From Delphinus delphis (taxonomy: Eukaryota > Chordata > Mammalia > Artiodactyla > Delphinidae), in assembly GCF_949987515.2 (NCBI RefSeq), contig NC_082688.1:77132731-77196730 (forward strand): 64,000 nucleotides of DNA. The letters are read 5' to 3'. Every line of letters starts with the position of its first letter. Within the stretch, counting starts at the first letter, position 1. Shown here piece by piece: positions 11,255 through 22,990 of the stretch. The notes under the pieces are model-generated. The model was not told the origin of the DNA. It worked only from the letters and a program-made list of their open reading frames with translations, and ran no database searches. The position numbers were made by a program, and so were the translations under genes.

Positions 11255-11285
11255 AACCCAAATGAAATTTTTGGCCAACCCAATA
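11255..11285. mobile_element. Single terminal inverted repeat of a mariner-like element
   Basis: The 31-mer ending in TTTTTGGCCAACCCAATA matches, with about three differences, the terminal repeat I recognise from cetartiodactyl mariner-type elements. Only one end is present, at the point where the surrounding L1 is internally deleted. It produces the tryptophan-valine-glycine start of a minus-strand 84-codon frame that is not a gene. Confidence 0.6.
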
Positions 11286-11657
11286 CATGTATAGAATGGA
11301 ATATTATTCAATCATGAGAAAGAAGAAAATCCTGCCATTTGCAGCAACATGGATGGATATTGAGAGCATTATGTTAAATGAAGTGAGTCTGACAGAGGAA
11401 AACTAACACTGTATATCACTTATACGTGGAATCTAAAAAAGCCAAAGTCATAGAAACATAGAGTAGAATGGTGGCTACTAGGGGACTGGAGGGTGAGAAA
11501 GTTAGACAGCTGTTGGTTAAAGGGTACAAACTTACATTTAGAAGGTAAATAAGTTCTGGAGATCTAATACACAGAATCGTGATTAAGTCAATGATACTGT
11601 ATTACATACTTCAAAGTTGCTAATAGACTAGATTTTAAATGTTCTCACCACAAAAAG

Positions 11658-11714
11658 CACACACATATATATATATATATATGTATACACACACACACAC
11701 ACATATATATATAT
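11658..11714. repeat. Compound (CA)n/(TA)n microsatellite inside L1 3'UTR
   Basis: Alternating CACA and TATA runs, replacing the A/C-rich stretch normally found at this place in L1 3'UTRs ('ctcaccacaaaaa'). Confidence 0.9.
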
Positions 11715-11845
11715 GATGTGATGGAGATGTTAGCTAATGCTATAGTGGTATCATATTGTAATCTATAAATGTGTTAAATCAGCACATTGTACACCTTAAA
11801 CTTTATGTCAATTGTATCTTCAAAAAATAAAAACATAAGAAAATT

Positions 11846-12654
11846 AAAATTTTATAAAGACTCCATGCTATTCTATTTTCAATTGTTCAATAATTTATAT
11901 AACCAGTCATTTATTATAAGCTAAGATTTTGCCAGACAGTAATGTAAATGAAAGGAGCCTCTCCATTTATATTGGTATAATCTGGTGAACAAATGGACAT
12001 GTGAATAAAGGCCACTTGCTCAGGATGTGTAACCAATTCCGAATATTTACTGTTTGGTAAGGGACACAGGAATGCATAGAGAAACTCTCCACCAGCAATT
12101 ACGTTTTGGGTACATACCAGATTATCCTTGATGATGGATGTCTCTAGCCTAAATTGTCCCCTGTGCTATGAAATATTCAGAACCGTCCCACTGTGGGATC
12201 TTTGAGAGAGGCTTAGCACGTAAATATATAATAGGACACCAGAATGATGCTGAGCATACTCGGGACCTGTTGTATAGACAGAAACATTAGAGGGAGTCTG
12301 AAGTTTCCTGGGAGGAGGAACAAAGTGACAGAGTTTATTTTTCTGTCCATCCCCTCCCTCCCCCCACCCCCCCATGCCCTATCAGTGTTAGAGAGGACCA
12401 GAAGAAAAGCACTTTCATAAATGACATCACCTTCCAGGGCTCAGTGGAAGGCTGTCCTTGAGGGTCCATGATTCTTGTCCATTGTCTCCCTCTAGAGCAT
12501 AAAGGGAGGTTTTCCAACAATGTCAGGAACACCATTCTCTCTCTAGGCTCTAAAATCTTTGTCCTTTTAATTTTGCTCACTCTGTATTTTGCTTTACTTG
12601 TTCTGTAAACTCCACTATAAATGTGTTCGATGAAATTTAACTATTGGCTGCAAT
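11846..12654. other. Unclassified intergenic DNA
   Basis: No gene or named repeat is seen. A C-rich run (12348-12374) gives a G-rich minus strand without a regular G-quadruplex pattern. Confidence 0.4.
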
Positions 12655-13822
12655 TTTTTTATAATCGTTTCTTTTTCACTTTTTATTTGAAAATTTCAAA
12701 TGTACACAAAGAGTGAAAAGGAAAAGTATAATCCCTCATTGCCCATCATCCAGCGGCAAAAATTATCAATAGCTTGCCCAACTTGATTCATCTATACCTC
12801 CCACTTTCCATTCTGTGCTGGTCATTTTTATTTAACAGCTTTACTGAGGTATAAAATTCATAGAATTCAACCATTGTAAGAGCACAAGTTGATGATTTTT
12901 AGTAAATTTATACAGATGTTCAAAAATTACCACAATCTTGTTTTAAAACATTTTCATCACCCCAACAAGTCCCCATGGACCCCCCTCTGCCCGACTCCCA
13001 TTGCCTGTTTATAGTCAATTCCTGCTCCCAATCTGAGTTCCAGGCAACCATTGATCTGCTTTATATCTCCATAGACTTGCCTCTTCTGGATGTTTCATAT
13101 ATAGAGAATTATACAATATGTAATCATTTGTTTCTGGATTTTTTTGACTTAGCATAATATTTTTGAGGTTCATCCGTGTTGTAACATATATAAGTACTTC
13201 AATTATTTTTATTACTGAAGAGTATTCCAGTATATAGATAGACCACATTTTGTTTATGTACTCACACGGATATTTTAATGTAGATTGGGGCTTCCGTGTT
13301 ATAAAAATGCTATGAACATTCATTAAAAAGTCCTTTTGTGTACATATTTTCATTTTTCTTGGGTAGATACATAGGTGTGGAATTGCTGGGATATAGGGTA
13401 GTTTTATAAGAAACTGAAAACCTGTGTTCTGAAGCACTTGCACCAGTATACATTTCTACCAGCAATGTGTGAGAGTTCCAGATTCTCCACATTCTCCCCA
13501 ACATTTGCTTTTGTCTCCATTTTATTATAGCCATTTGACTGCATAGGAAGTGGTATCTCAGGTGGTTTTAATTTGCATATCCCTAATGACTAATGATGTG
13601 GAGCATCTTTTCATGTACTTATTAGCCCTTCATATATCTTCTCTAGTGAAAAGTCTATTCGGTATTGTACTCATGTATTAATTGGGTTGTTTGTCTTACT
13701 GTTGAGACACAGGAGTTTTGTTTTTTTTTATGTCTAGACATAAATCCCTTATGAGATATATGAATTGAAAATTTTTTCTCAATCCAGTCTATGGTTGTCC
13801 TTCCACTTTATTAATGACATCT
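12655..13822 (-). mobile_element. Old LINE-1 (L1M type), antisense 3'UTR and ORF2 C-terminal part
   Basis: The plus strand gives the complement of an L1M 3'UTR ('tttaacagctttactgaggtataaaattcatag', 12832-12864; 'catttttcatcacccc' type block near 12953) and then ORF2 ('taattgggttgtttg', 'catatccctaatgactaatgatgtggagcatcttttcatg', 13577-13616). A 142-codon minus frame (13015-13443) is an ORF2 remnant. The fragment stops at 13822, exactly where the younger L1 copy 1 begins with its 3' end, so copy 1 landed in or next to it. Confidence 0.85.
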
Positions 13823-14186
13823 CTTTAACATCTTTATTGGAATATAATTGCTTTACAATGTTGTGTTAGTTTCTGCTTTATAACAAAATGAATCAGCTAT
13901 ATGTATACATATATCTCCATATCCCCTCCCTCTTGCATTTCCCTCCCTCCCTCCCTATCCCAACCCTCTAGGTGGTCACAAAGCACTGAGCTGATCTCCC
14001 TGTGCTATGCAGCTGCTTCCCACTAGCTATCTACTTTACATTTGTTAGTATATATATGTCAATGCCACTCTCTCGCTTCGTCAGAGCTTACACTTCCCCC
14101 TTCCCTTGTCCTCAGGTCCATTCTCTACATCTGCGTCTTTATTCCTGTCCTGCCCTTAGGTTCTTCAGGACCTTTTTTTTTTTTTT

Positions 14187-17100
14187 TCAAATTCCATATA
14201 TATGTGTTAGCATACAGTGTTTGTTTTTCCCTTTCTGACTTACTTCATTCTGTCTGACAGATTCTAGGTCCATCCACCTCACTACAAATAACTCAATTTC
14301 ATTTCTTTTTATGGCTGAGTAATATTCTATTGTATATATGTGCCACATCTTCTTTATCCATTCATCTGTTGATGGACACTTAGGTTGCTTCCATGTCCTG
14401 GCTATTATAAATAGTGCTGTAATGAACATTGTGGTACATGACTCTTTTTGAATTATGGTTTTCTCAGGGTATATGCCCAGTACTGGGAATACTGGGTCAT
14501 ATAGGTTGTTCTATTTTTAGTCTTTTACGGAACCTCCATATTGTTCTGCATAGTGGCTGTATCAATTTACATTCCCACCAACAGTGCAAGAGGGTTCCCT
14601 TTTCTCCACACCCTTCCCAGCATTTATTGTTTGTATACTTTTTGATGATGGCCATTCTGACCAGTGTGAGTTGATACCTCTTTGTAGTTTTGATTTGCAT
14701 TTCTCTAATGATTAGTGATGTTGAGAATCCTTTCATGTGTTTGTTGGCAATCTGTATATATTCTTTGGAGAAATGTCTATCTAGGTCTTCTGTCCATTTT
14801 TGGATTGGGTTTTTTTGTTTTTTTGATATTGAGTTGCATGAGTTGTTTGTATATTTTGGAGATTAATCCTTTGTCAGTTGCTTTATTTGCAAATATTTTC
14901 TCCCATTTTGAGGGTTGTCTTTTTGTCTTGTTTATGATTTCCTTTGCTGTGAAAAATCTTGTCAGTCTCATTAGGTACCGTTTGTTAATTTTTGTTTTTA
15001 TTTCCATTTCTCTAGGAGGTGGGTCAAATAGGATCTTGTTGTGATTTATGTCATAGAGTATTCTGCCTATGTTTTCCTTTAAGAGTTTTACAGTGTCTGG
15101 CCTTACATTTAAGTCTTTAAGCCATTCTGAGTTTATTTTTGTGTATGGTGTTAAGTAGTGTTCTAATTTCATTCTCTTACATGTAGCTGTCCAGTTTTCC
15201 CAGCACCACTTCTTGAAGAGACTGTCTTTTCTCCATTGTATATTCTTGACTCCTTTATCAAAGATAAGGCGACCATATGTGTGTGGGTTCATCTCTGGGC
15301 TTTCTGTCCTATTCCATTGCTCTATGTTTCTGTTTTTGTGCCAGTACCATACTGTCTGATTACTGTAGCTTTGTAATATAGTCTGAAGTCAGGGAGCCTG
15401 ATTCCTCCAGCTCCTTTTCTCTTTCTCAAGATTGCTTTGGCTCTTCGGGGTCTTTTGTGTTTCCATACAAATTCTGAAATTTTTTGTGCTAGTTCTGTGA
15501 AAAATGCCATTGGTAGTTTGATAGGGATTGCATTGAATCTGTAATTACTTTGCGTTGTATAGTCATTCTCACAATTTTGATTCTTCCAATCCAACAACAT
15601 GGTATATCCATATGGTTTTTATCCTTCAATTTAATAATATGGTGTATCACACCGATTGATTTGCATATATTGAAGAATCCTTGCATTCCTGGCATAAACC
15701 CTACTTGATCATTGTGTATGATCCTTTTAATTTGCTGTTGGATTCTGTTTGCTGGTATTTGGTTGAGGATTTTTGCATCTATGTTCATCAGTGATATTGG
15801 CCTGTAGTTTTCTTTTCTTGTGACATCTTGGTCTGGTTTTGGTGTCAGGGTGATGGTAGGCTCATAGAATGAGTTTGGGAGTGTTTCTCCCTCTGCTGTA
15901 TATTGGAAGAGTTTGAGGATAGGTATTAGCTCTTCTCTAAGTGTTTGATAGAATTAGCCTGTGAAGTTGTCTGGTCCTGGAATTTTGTTTGTTGGAAGAT
16001 GTTTAATCACGGTTTCAATTTCAGAACTTGAGGTTAGTCTGTTTATATTTTCTATCTGTTTCTGGTTCAGTCTCAGAAGGTTTTGCTTTTCTAAGAATTT
16101 GTCCATTTTATTGGCATATAGTTGCTTGTAGTAATCGTTCATATTCCTTTGTATTTCTGCAGTGTCAGTTGTTACTTCTCCTTTTTCATTTCTAATTCTG
16201 TTGATTTGAGTCTTCTCCCTTTTTTCTTGATGAGTCTGGCTAATGGTTTATCAATTTTGTTTTTCTTCTCAAAGAACCAAATTTAGATTTATTGATCTTT
16301 GATATTGTTTGCTTCATTTCTTTTTCATTTATTTCTGATCTGATCTTTATGATTTCTTTCCTTCTGCTGACTTTGGAGTTGTTTTTCTTCTTTCTCTAGT
16401 TGCCTTAGCTGTAAGTTTAGGTTGTTTATTTGAGCTTTTTCTTGTTTCTGGCGGTAGGATTTATTTCTATAAACTTCCCTCTTAGAACTGCTTTTGATGC
16501 ATTCCATAGGTTTTGGGTCATCATGTTTTCATTCTCATTTGTTTCCAGGTATTTTTTGATTTCCTCTTTGATTTCTTCAGTGATCTCTTGTTTAGTATTT
16601 AGTATCTAGTATCTTATTTAGTATTTAGTATCTTATTAGTTATTTAGTAGTGTAGTTTTTAGCCTCCATGTGTTTGTATTTTTTACAGATTTTTTCCTGT
16701 AATTGGTGTCTAGTCTCATAGTGTTGTGATCGGAAAAGATACTTGATATGATTTCAATTTCTTAAATTTACCAGTGCTGGATTTGTGACCCAAGATATGG
16801 TTTATCCTGGAGGATGTTCCATGAGCACTTAATAAGAAAGTCTATTCTGTTGTTTTTGGATGGAATGTCCTATAAATATCAGTTAAGTCCATCTTGTTTA
16901 ATATGTCATTTAATACTTGTGTTTTCTTATTTATTTTCATTTTGGATGATGTTTCCATTGATGAAAGTGGGATGTTAAAGTCCCCTACTAGTATTGTGTT
17001 ACTGTCAATTTCCCCTTTAATGGCTGTTAGCATTTGCCTTATGTATTGAGGTGCTCCTATGTTGGGTGTATAAATATTTACACTTGTTATATCTTCTTCT

Positions 17101-17411
17101 TGGATTGATCCCTTGATCATTATGTAGTGTCCTTCTTTGTCTCTTGTAAAAGGCTTTATTTCAAAGTCTATTTTGTCTGATATGAGAACTCTTACTCCAG
17201 CTTTCTTTTGGTTTCCATTTGCATGGAATATCTTTTTCCATCCCCTCACTTTCGGTCTGTATGTGTCCCTAGGTCTGGAGTGGGTCTCTTGTAGACAGCA
17301 TATATATGGGTCTTGTTTTTGTTTCCATTCAGCCAGTCTTTGTCTTTTGGTTGGAGCATTTAATCCATTTACATTTAAGGTAATTATCAATATGTATGTT
17401 CCTATTACCAT
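14187..17411 (-). pseudogene. LINE-1 ORF2 (endonuclease/reverse transcriptase) pseudogene, copy 1
   Basis: ORF2p nicks target DNA and reverse-transcribes L1 RNA. The start is the ATG at 17411, giving MVIGTYILIITLNVNGLNAP, the endonuclease N-terminus. The first 189 codons are open and include CCLQETH (metal-binding glutamate) and LVGDFN. Later frames carry [14 protein letters not shown] (near 15200), KKMWHIYTIEYYSAIKRNE and the C-terminal MLTHIYGI with its stop at 14187. A deletion of about 600 bp at 15600 removes the catalytic FADD region of the RT, and several stops and frameshifts follow. The span of about 3.2 kb against the usual 3.8 kb agrees with that deletion. Non-functional. Confidence 0.9.
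16591..16648. repeat. Short AT-rich expansion inside L1 copy 1
   Basis: About seven degenerate copies of a TTTAGTATC-like unit (7-11 bases) interrupt ORF2. Copy 3 lacks the expansion at the corresponding place (near 49960), so it arose after insertion or on a lineage not shared with copy 3. Confidence 0.7.
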
Positions 17412-17469
17412 TTTCTTAATTGTTTTGGGTTTGTTATTATAGGTCTTTTCCTTCTCTTGTGTTTCCTGC

Positions 17470-18354
17470 CTAGGGAAGTTCCTTTATCATTTGTTGTAAA
17501 GCTGGTTTGGTGGTGCTGAATTCTCTTAGGCTTTGCTTGTCTGTAAAGGTTTTAATTCCTCCATCAAATCTGAATGAGATCCTTGTTGGGTAGAGTAATG
17601 TTGGTTATAAGTTTTTTCCTTCATCACTTTATGTATGTCCTGCCACTCCCTTCTGGCTTGCAGAGTTTCTGCTGAAAGATCAGCCTTTAACCTTATGGGG
17701 ATTCCCTTGTATGTTATTTGTTGTCTTTCCCTTGCTGCTTTCAATATTTTTTCTTTGTATTTAATTTTTGAAAGCTTGATTAATATGTGTCTTGGCATGT
17801 TTCTCTTTGGGTTTATCCTGTATGGCACTCTGAGCACTTCCTGGAGTTGACTATTTCCTTTCCCATATTAGGGAAATTTTCAACTATAATCTCTTCAAAT
17901 ATTTCTCAGTCCTTTTCTTTTTCCCTTCTTCTGTGACTCCTATAATTCAAATGTTGGTGCATTTAATGTTGTCCCAGAGGTCTCCAAGACTGCCCTCAAG
18001 TCTTTTCATTCTTTTTTCTTTATTCTGCTCTGTGGTAGTTATTTCCACTATTTTATGTTCCAGGTCATTTATCTGTTCTTCTGCCTCAGTTATTCTGTTA
18101 TTGATTCTTTCTAGAGAATGTTTAATTTCATTTATTGTGTTGTTCATGATTGTTTGTTTGCTCTTTAGTTCTTCTAGGTCCTTGTTAAACATTTATTGTA
18201 TTTTCTCCATTCTATTTCCAAGATTTTGGGTCATCTTTGTTATCATTACTCTGAATTCTTTTTGGGGTAGACTGCCTATATCCTCTTCATTTGTTTGGTC
18301 TGGTGGGTTTTTACCTTGCTCCTTCATCTGCTGCGTATTTGTCTGTCTTCTTAT
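17470..18354 (-). pseudogene. LINE-1 ORF1 (RNA-binding chaperone) pseudogene, copy 1
   Basis: ORF1p forms a trimeric coiled coil that coats L1 RNA. Visible parts: N-terminal region with KEQGKNPPDQTNEED (about 18320), a coiled coil ELKSKQTIMNNTINEIKHSLERIN.. (18192-17950), start of the RRM (RMKRLEGSLGDLWDNI), and the C-terminal domain with IPIRLKADLS and the hallmark LQARREWQDI (about 17650). The reading frame breaks between RRM and C-terminal domain and again near 17600. The codon matching the ATG of copy 3 is ATA here (18352-18354), so the original start is lost. Confidence 0.85.
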
Positions 18355-18855
18355 TTTGCTTATCTTACTGTGTTTGGGGTCTCCTTTCACAGGCTGCAGA
18401 TTCGTAGTTCCCGTTTTTTGTGGTGTCTGTCCCCAGTGAGTAAGGTTGGTTCAGTGGGTTGTGTAGGCTTCCTGGTGGAGGGGTCTGGTGCCTGTGTTCT
18501 GGTGGGTGGGGCTGGATCTTTTCTTTCTGGTGGGCTGGGCCATGTCCAGTGGTATGTTTTGGGGTGTCTCTGAACTTATTATGATTTTAGTCAGCCTCAC
18601 TGCTAATGGGTGGGGTCATGTTCCTGTCTTGCAAGTTGTTTTGCATGTGGTGTCCAGCACTGGAGCTTGCTGGTCATTGAGTGGAGCTGGGTCTTACCAT
18701 TGGGATGCAGATCTCTGGGAGAGCTCTCGCTGATTGATATTACTTGGGGCCAGGAGGTCTCTGGTGGTCCAGTGTCCTGAACTCGGCTCTCCCACTTCAG
18801 AGTCTCAGGCCTGACACCTGGTTGTAGCTCCAAGATCCTGTCAGCCACCCAGTTG

Positions 18856-21800
18856 CTTGAATGGTCCTTCACATATTCTGTTTATATGAGTAAGAGGGCA
18901 GTCTTCTTGAGGCACACGGCTTTTTTCTTTATGCATCCAGTCCAAAGTGATACAAGCCCCTTCTGATCACCAGAGAAGAGCTGAATCATCAGTCTCTACT
19001 CCTGGTGCAGAACTAAACCCAGTGCATGGTCTGGCTGCGGTTTTAAGAGTACAGTCAATAGTGGTGTTGCTTATGACCAGTACATGAGGCAAAACAGGGA
19101 GGAGGCAGTTGAGGAGAGGGCAGAGGGAGCTCTGTTTTCCTATGACCTGGTTCACTAGAGATGTCTCTTGGACTAATGCTTCCCTCTTCTCCTTCCTGGA
19201 TCTGTTCTGTAAAACCCATCTTTTACACTCAGTCTTATGGCCCCATCTGTTATTTAGTCTACCTCATCAGCTGCAGGAAGGATAAATTTAGCAGGAAAGG
19301 CAGTGAAAGTGAAGATACCCATTGTTTACAAATACTTACCATCTTTGACCTCAGAAGTAGAGAAATGTGAATAAATCAATTCTCAAAACCTAGAATTCCA
19401 GAGAAAACACAAGGGTAATATACAGAGATGTCATGTAAAGAGACAGCCAATTTAAATTCTTATGCCTGTATCATGAGAGTTAGTAGCAAATTTTGTACAC
19501 AGATAATCAGAGCACTGGAAAAGCAGCTCAGTCTGCTGATGGAAAGAGGGTATTTATCCTTGATGTCAGTGTCCCAGGCATAGCATACATGGTGTTCATG
19601 CAGAACTTGCCAAAGACAAAGGAACAGATTTTAAATGTAATAAAGGCCCATTTTTCGAGTGGAAAACATTTATGAATGGGCAGTGGTTCCTCCCAGAATG
19701 TTTAGAATTTACTCTTTAGGGAAAGAAATGAAAAGTAATGTATATAGGAGGGAGAGAGACTCGTGATAGGTAAATCATAAGTCAGTGAATAAGCCCAATG
19801 ACTATAAAGGAAAGTGAGGCAGGGTGTTAGCATTTTAGGCCAATGTTTTAGGCTTTGAAGATTTAATAAATCCAAGAACTTCAAGACGGTGTAGATGTAA
19901 TTAGAGAGAAACTGGTAACTCCTTTAGCTTAACTGACGAACAAGAAGTAGTTAAGAGAATAATATATTGAGTGATGACCCATGTAAAATTCTGCCTTCTA
20001 GTGTTTGGGGGTGGAGCTAAACAAGAGGATGCAGTTAAAGGGACTGTGTCTGTCTGGCCAGCAGTTTGGGCAGGGCTTTGGGTTTTCTAGGAATGGAAAG
20101 AAAGAATATCACCAAAATGAACAAGATCTAGGGCAGGAGCTCTTAGTACCCGAGACACAAAATTGTTCCATTTCCCAGGGCAGACTCAAATCTGTAGGAA
20201 TATAGTCAGATCCAGAATGAAAGGAAGCAGAGCATGAGAAGGGCAGTCAGGGAGTACTGTGAGATGGACAGAGACAAATTCCTTAGAATAGAGATCCTTG
20301 CTGAGGCCCAAATGGATGAGACAGGTTTCCATACAAATTGCACAGAAATTTCACATGGGCACTGGAAAGAAAAAATGGACTTTTTCAAATCTCTGAAGTA
20401 TATGAATTGAGGAATTTGAAGAATATGGAGACTTTAAGTTTAGATATAGATAATAAAGTTAGAAGAAAATGATGAAGAGAATGAGCCTGTGAGAAAGGAA
20501 CATGCTATAGTGGGACTCTTCCAGGCTTGAAGCAGAAATAGGTTTGGGGGACTCGGCAGAGCAGGATTGGCTGTGAGGGAATTGACCTAAGCCCTTCTTC
20601 CATAGATGCTTCTGTTGGTTTGAAGCAGAGAGACAGGACTTCCCAGAACAAGTGACCTTTTAGACAGTGCCCAATGGGAAGTTATGTGGAAATGTTGGTT
20701 AGAACACACAGAACCATAAATTGAGGCCTTTGATTCACCCTGTATCCCATCTGACTCTTCTTTCTTTGAGGTTCAGAATTTTGTTTCTCTTTCTTCTCTC
20801 CCTCTTTCACCCTCTCCCCCCTCCCCCATCCCCTTATTACTTATGATTTGCTTTCCTTAATATTGTATGTTTAACACTTTCTCTATTGAGTACAAGTTTA
20901 CTAGTAAATTCCAACTGTTGGTCACAACTGGCATAGATCCTATTGGTGAGGAAGTAAAAGCCGGACTGGAAATTGGGATGTGAAGTTTGGCTATGAGACA
21001 GTTTCTCAGATGCCTGGCATTTGGTACTTCACACAACCTATCCTCCAGCACTAGTGTGTCCTGCACAACGGGATGTTTGACAGGTCTATTATTCTACTAT
21101 GTTCTGGGTACCTTTTTTGTGAGGTCACAGGGAGCTGAGGATACTGAATTTTAATGGTTGCCTAAAGTTGAATTCAAAGATCTGATGAAAGGAAAACAAA
21201 TTCGTAAGTCTTTGTGAATTTGAGAAACATCCGAGATTTGAGAAATGTTTAATACAGACTGGAGAGACAATTTTAATAGAACTCTAAAGCTAAGAAGGGA
21301 TACTTTTGAAAAATCCTACTTCAGGGGCTGAGGCTAGCAATGCAGTTGAAGACAGTTCCAGGGAGCATGTGTAAGAACTCTGTGGGATATAATGAATCCA
21401 ATCCATGAAAAGCTCTCACGGTCTAGTTTGAGTCAAGGGTTAGCTCATCTGGATGACACTGTGATAGGAAGAAGAGTTTTGAAATGATTGAAGAGGTACC
21501 TGTGGAGGATAATAAAGCTATTGGAAAATAGATCAGAGAATAAAAGTGGGATATGCAATGAGGACAGTTTTAAGGCAATCCAGTTCCAAATTCTCCACTT
21601 TCATTATGTTATTTTTATAAAACTCCCTTAGAACTTGCTTGCATTCACACTAGCCCTTTTTGTGTTTTAAGCCATAAAGGCACAACCCCCACCCCACCTC
21701 ACTTATCTCAAATCTTATAATATTGCCTTGCCTGGGGTGAAAAGTCCTCTTGGTTACAGGGGGATAATGTGTGAGCAGCAGCACTGATTTGGGGGAAGCT

Positions 21801-21873
21801 TCCCTTAATGACTTTCCAAGCTACTCAAAACCATAGAGCTTACTGATTGTGCCTGTTTATACATTTTTTCTTT
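18856..21873. other. Unclassified intergenic DNA
   Basis: About 3 kb with no recognised gene and no repeat I can name. Open frames of 60-69 codons occur on both strands at the level expected by chance. A pyrimidine-rich stretch lies at 20755-20835. Old degenerate repeats may be present below what can be seen by eye. Confidence 0.4.
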
Positions 21874-22110
21874 AAAAGTGAAGCTTGTGGGGCTTCCCTA
21901 GTGGCGCAGTGGTTGAGAGTCCGCCTGCCGATGCAGGGGACACGGGTTCGTGCCCCGGTCCGGGAAGATTCCACATGCCGCGGAGCGGCTAGGCCCGTGA
22001 GCCATGGCCGCTGAGCCTGCGCGTCCGGAGCCTGTGCTCCGCAAGGGGAGAGGCCACAACAGTGAGAGGCCCGCGTACCGCAAAAAAAAAAAAAAAAAAG
22101 TGAAGCTTGT
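21874..22110 (+). mobile_element. CHR-2-type SINE with 15-bp target-site duplication
   Basis: The body (21890-22080) is a complete CHR-2 with A box TGGCGCAGTGG, B box GGTTCGTGCCC, CpG-rich middle and poly-A tail (22082-22099). The flanks match exactly: AAAAGTGAAGCTTGT at 21874-21888 and 22096-22110. Intact CpGs, a clean tail and a perfect duplication indicate a recent insertion. A minus-strand 185-codon frame running through it (21840-22397) is SINE plus flank, not a gene. Confidence 0.98.
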
Positions 22111-22719
22111 ATCTTATTGGAATATACTGAGTTCTTAACAACAGCAGTTGGAGGGCTGCTGATCCTTGCCCTTTTAAACCTGTAATTCCTAATGGAGAGG
22201 GTGGGTGCTTTTACTCCCGTGGAAACATTGGTCAATATCTCAAGACATTTCTTGTTGTCATAAATGTGGATGTGAATGGTAATGATATCTAATAGGTAGA
22301 GGTCAGGGGTGCTGCTATACATGTTACTAATGCATGGGCCCCACTTCCACCCCTCCCAACCCCCCCAAATGTCCACAGTGCAATGTTTGAGAGTCATTGT
22401 TTCAAATGTAAGTAGAATACATTTTGTAATACCATATTTTTCAAATTAGAATAGATAAAATCCTCAGATAAATAAATTTATTGTTGTCCCGGTAATAGTC
22501 ATCTCTCATTATATATTATAAAATATTTAATATAGTCCATCTTGTCTTTCAAAAACAAACTTATTTCAACTTATGGTAAAAAACATAGTTATCAACGTAA
22601 AGGTCTGAGGAGAGTGAAGTTGTCCTTCTCTCCGCCTGGAATCATGCTTTTCCTTAGGTAGCATCATGGCTCACTTTCTCCTCTCCATCAGCAATTTCTT
22701 AAAATGTTTCCTTTTGAAC
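22111..22719. other. Unclassified intergenic DNA
   Basis: No gene or recognised repeat is seen. Confidence 0.4.
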
Positions 22720-22990
22720 AAGGTTTTCCCCAACCTTACTATTTAAAATTATAATCTATTCCTGCACCCATACACTCCTAGCCCTCTTCTCTGTTTTATT
22801 TTTCCATGTCACTTGTCACTATCTAATAGATTGCATATATTACGTTATTATCTTATTATCTTACGTCTCTGCTTACTCCTTGAAAGATCAGCTCCATTAG
22901 GGTGGGAATATCCTTCTGTTTTGTTCAAGGCTGCATTCTCCACAACTAAAGAATACTTGGCACAATGTAGGTACTTAACATTTGTAAAAT
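22720..22990 (+). repeat. L2 (LINE-2) 3' end
   Basis: Diverged L2 tail in sense orientation: 'ccttactatttaaaattata', 'ttatttttccatgtcacttgtcactatctaatag', 'ctccattagggtgggaatatccttctgttttgttc' and 'aatacttggcacaatgtaggtacttaac' occur in family order. Confidence 0.75.

Larger units (their letters stand above)
10905..11845 (+). mobile_element. Old LINE-1, sense: ORF2 C-terminal part to 3' end
   Basis: Ordered L1 blocks: 'accaaaggaaccaaatagagagtccagaaataa' (10931), 'ttgacaaaggaggcaagaatactcaatggggaaag' (10989), 'aaaactcccagaaaaaaacataggtaaa' (11155), then after a large internal deletion 'tggaatattattcaatcatgag' (11296), 'gcaacatggatggatattgag' (11344), and 3'UTR 'gtagaatggtggctactaggggactgg' to 'gtacaccttaaactttatgtcaattgtatctt' (11788-11820). 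Roughly 0.6 kb or more of L1 is missing where a mariner-like terminal repeat now sits. Strongly diverged; not coding. Confidence 0.88.
13823..18855 (-). mobile_element. LINE-1 copy 1, nearly complete, antisense
   Basis: About 5 kb. Its 3' end is at 13823 ('tttaacatctttattgg', the complement of CCAATAAAGATGTTAAA). In minus-strand order it holds a partial 5'UTR (18855 to about 18355), ORF1, ORF2 and the 3'UTR (14186-13823). It is 5'-truncated within the 5'UTR, stopping near the block that reads TGACAGGATCTTGGAGCT on the minus strand. Compared with copy 3 (46508-52190) it lacks about 600 bp of the RT region at about 15600. No clear flanking duplication was found. Confidence 0.93.

Noticed and set aside
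17933..18439. 168-codon hydrophobic plus-strand frame resembling a membrane protein
   Set aside because: It is the antisense of L1 ORF1; the T-rich complement of an A-rich coding strand looks hydrophobic. The same shadow appears over copy 3 (50956-51562).
18896..18935. Possible resumption of the old L1 (ending at 13822) after copy 1
   Set aside because: About 40 bases show weak similarity to the expected continuing L1 text, but the following sequence does not match, so continuity is not supported.
21840..22397. 185-codon minus-strand frame
   Set aside because: It runs through an antisense CHR-2 SINE and its poly-A tail into unrelated flank; there is no homologous protein signal outside the SINE.
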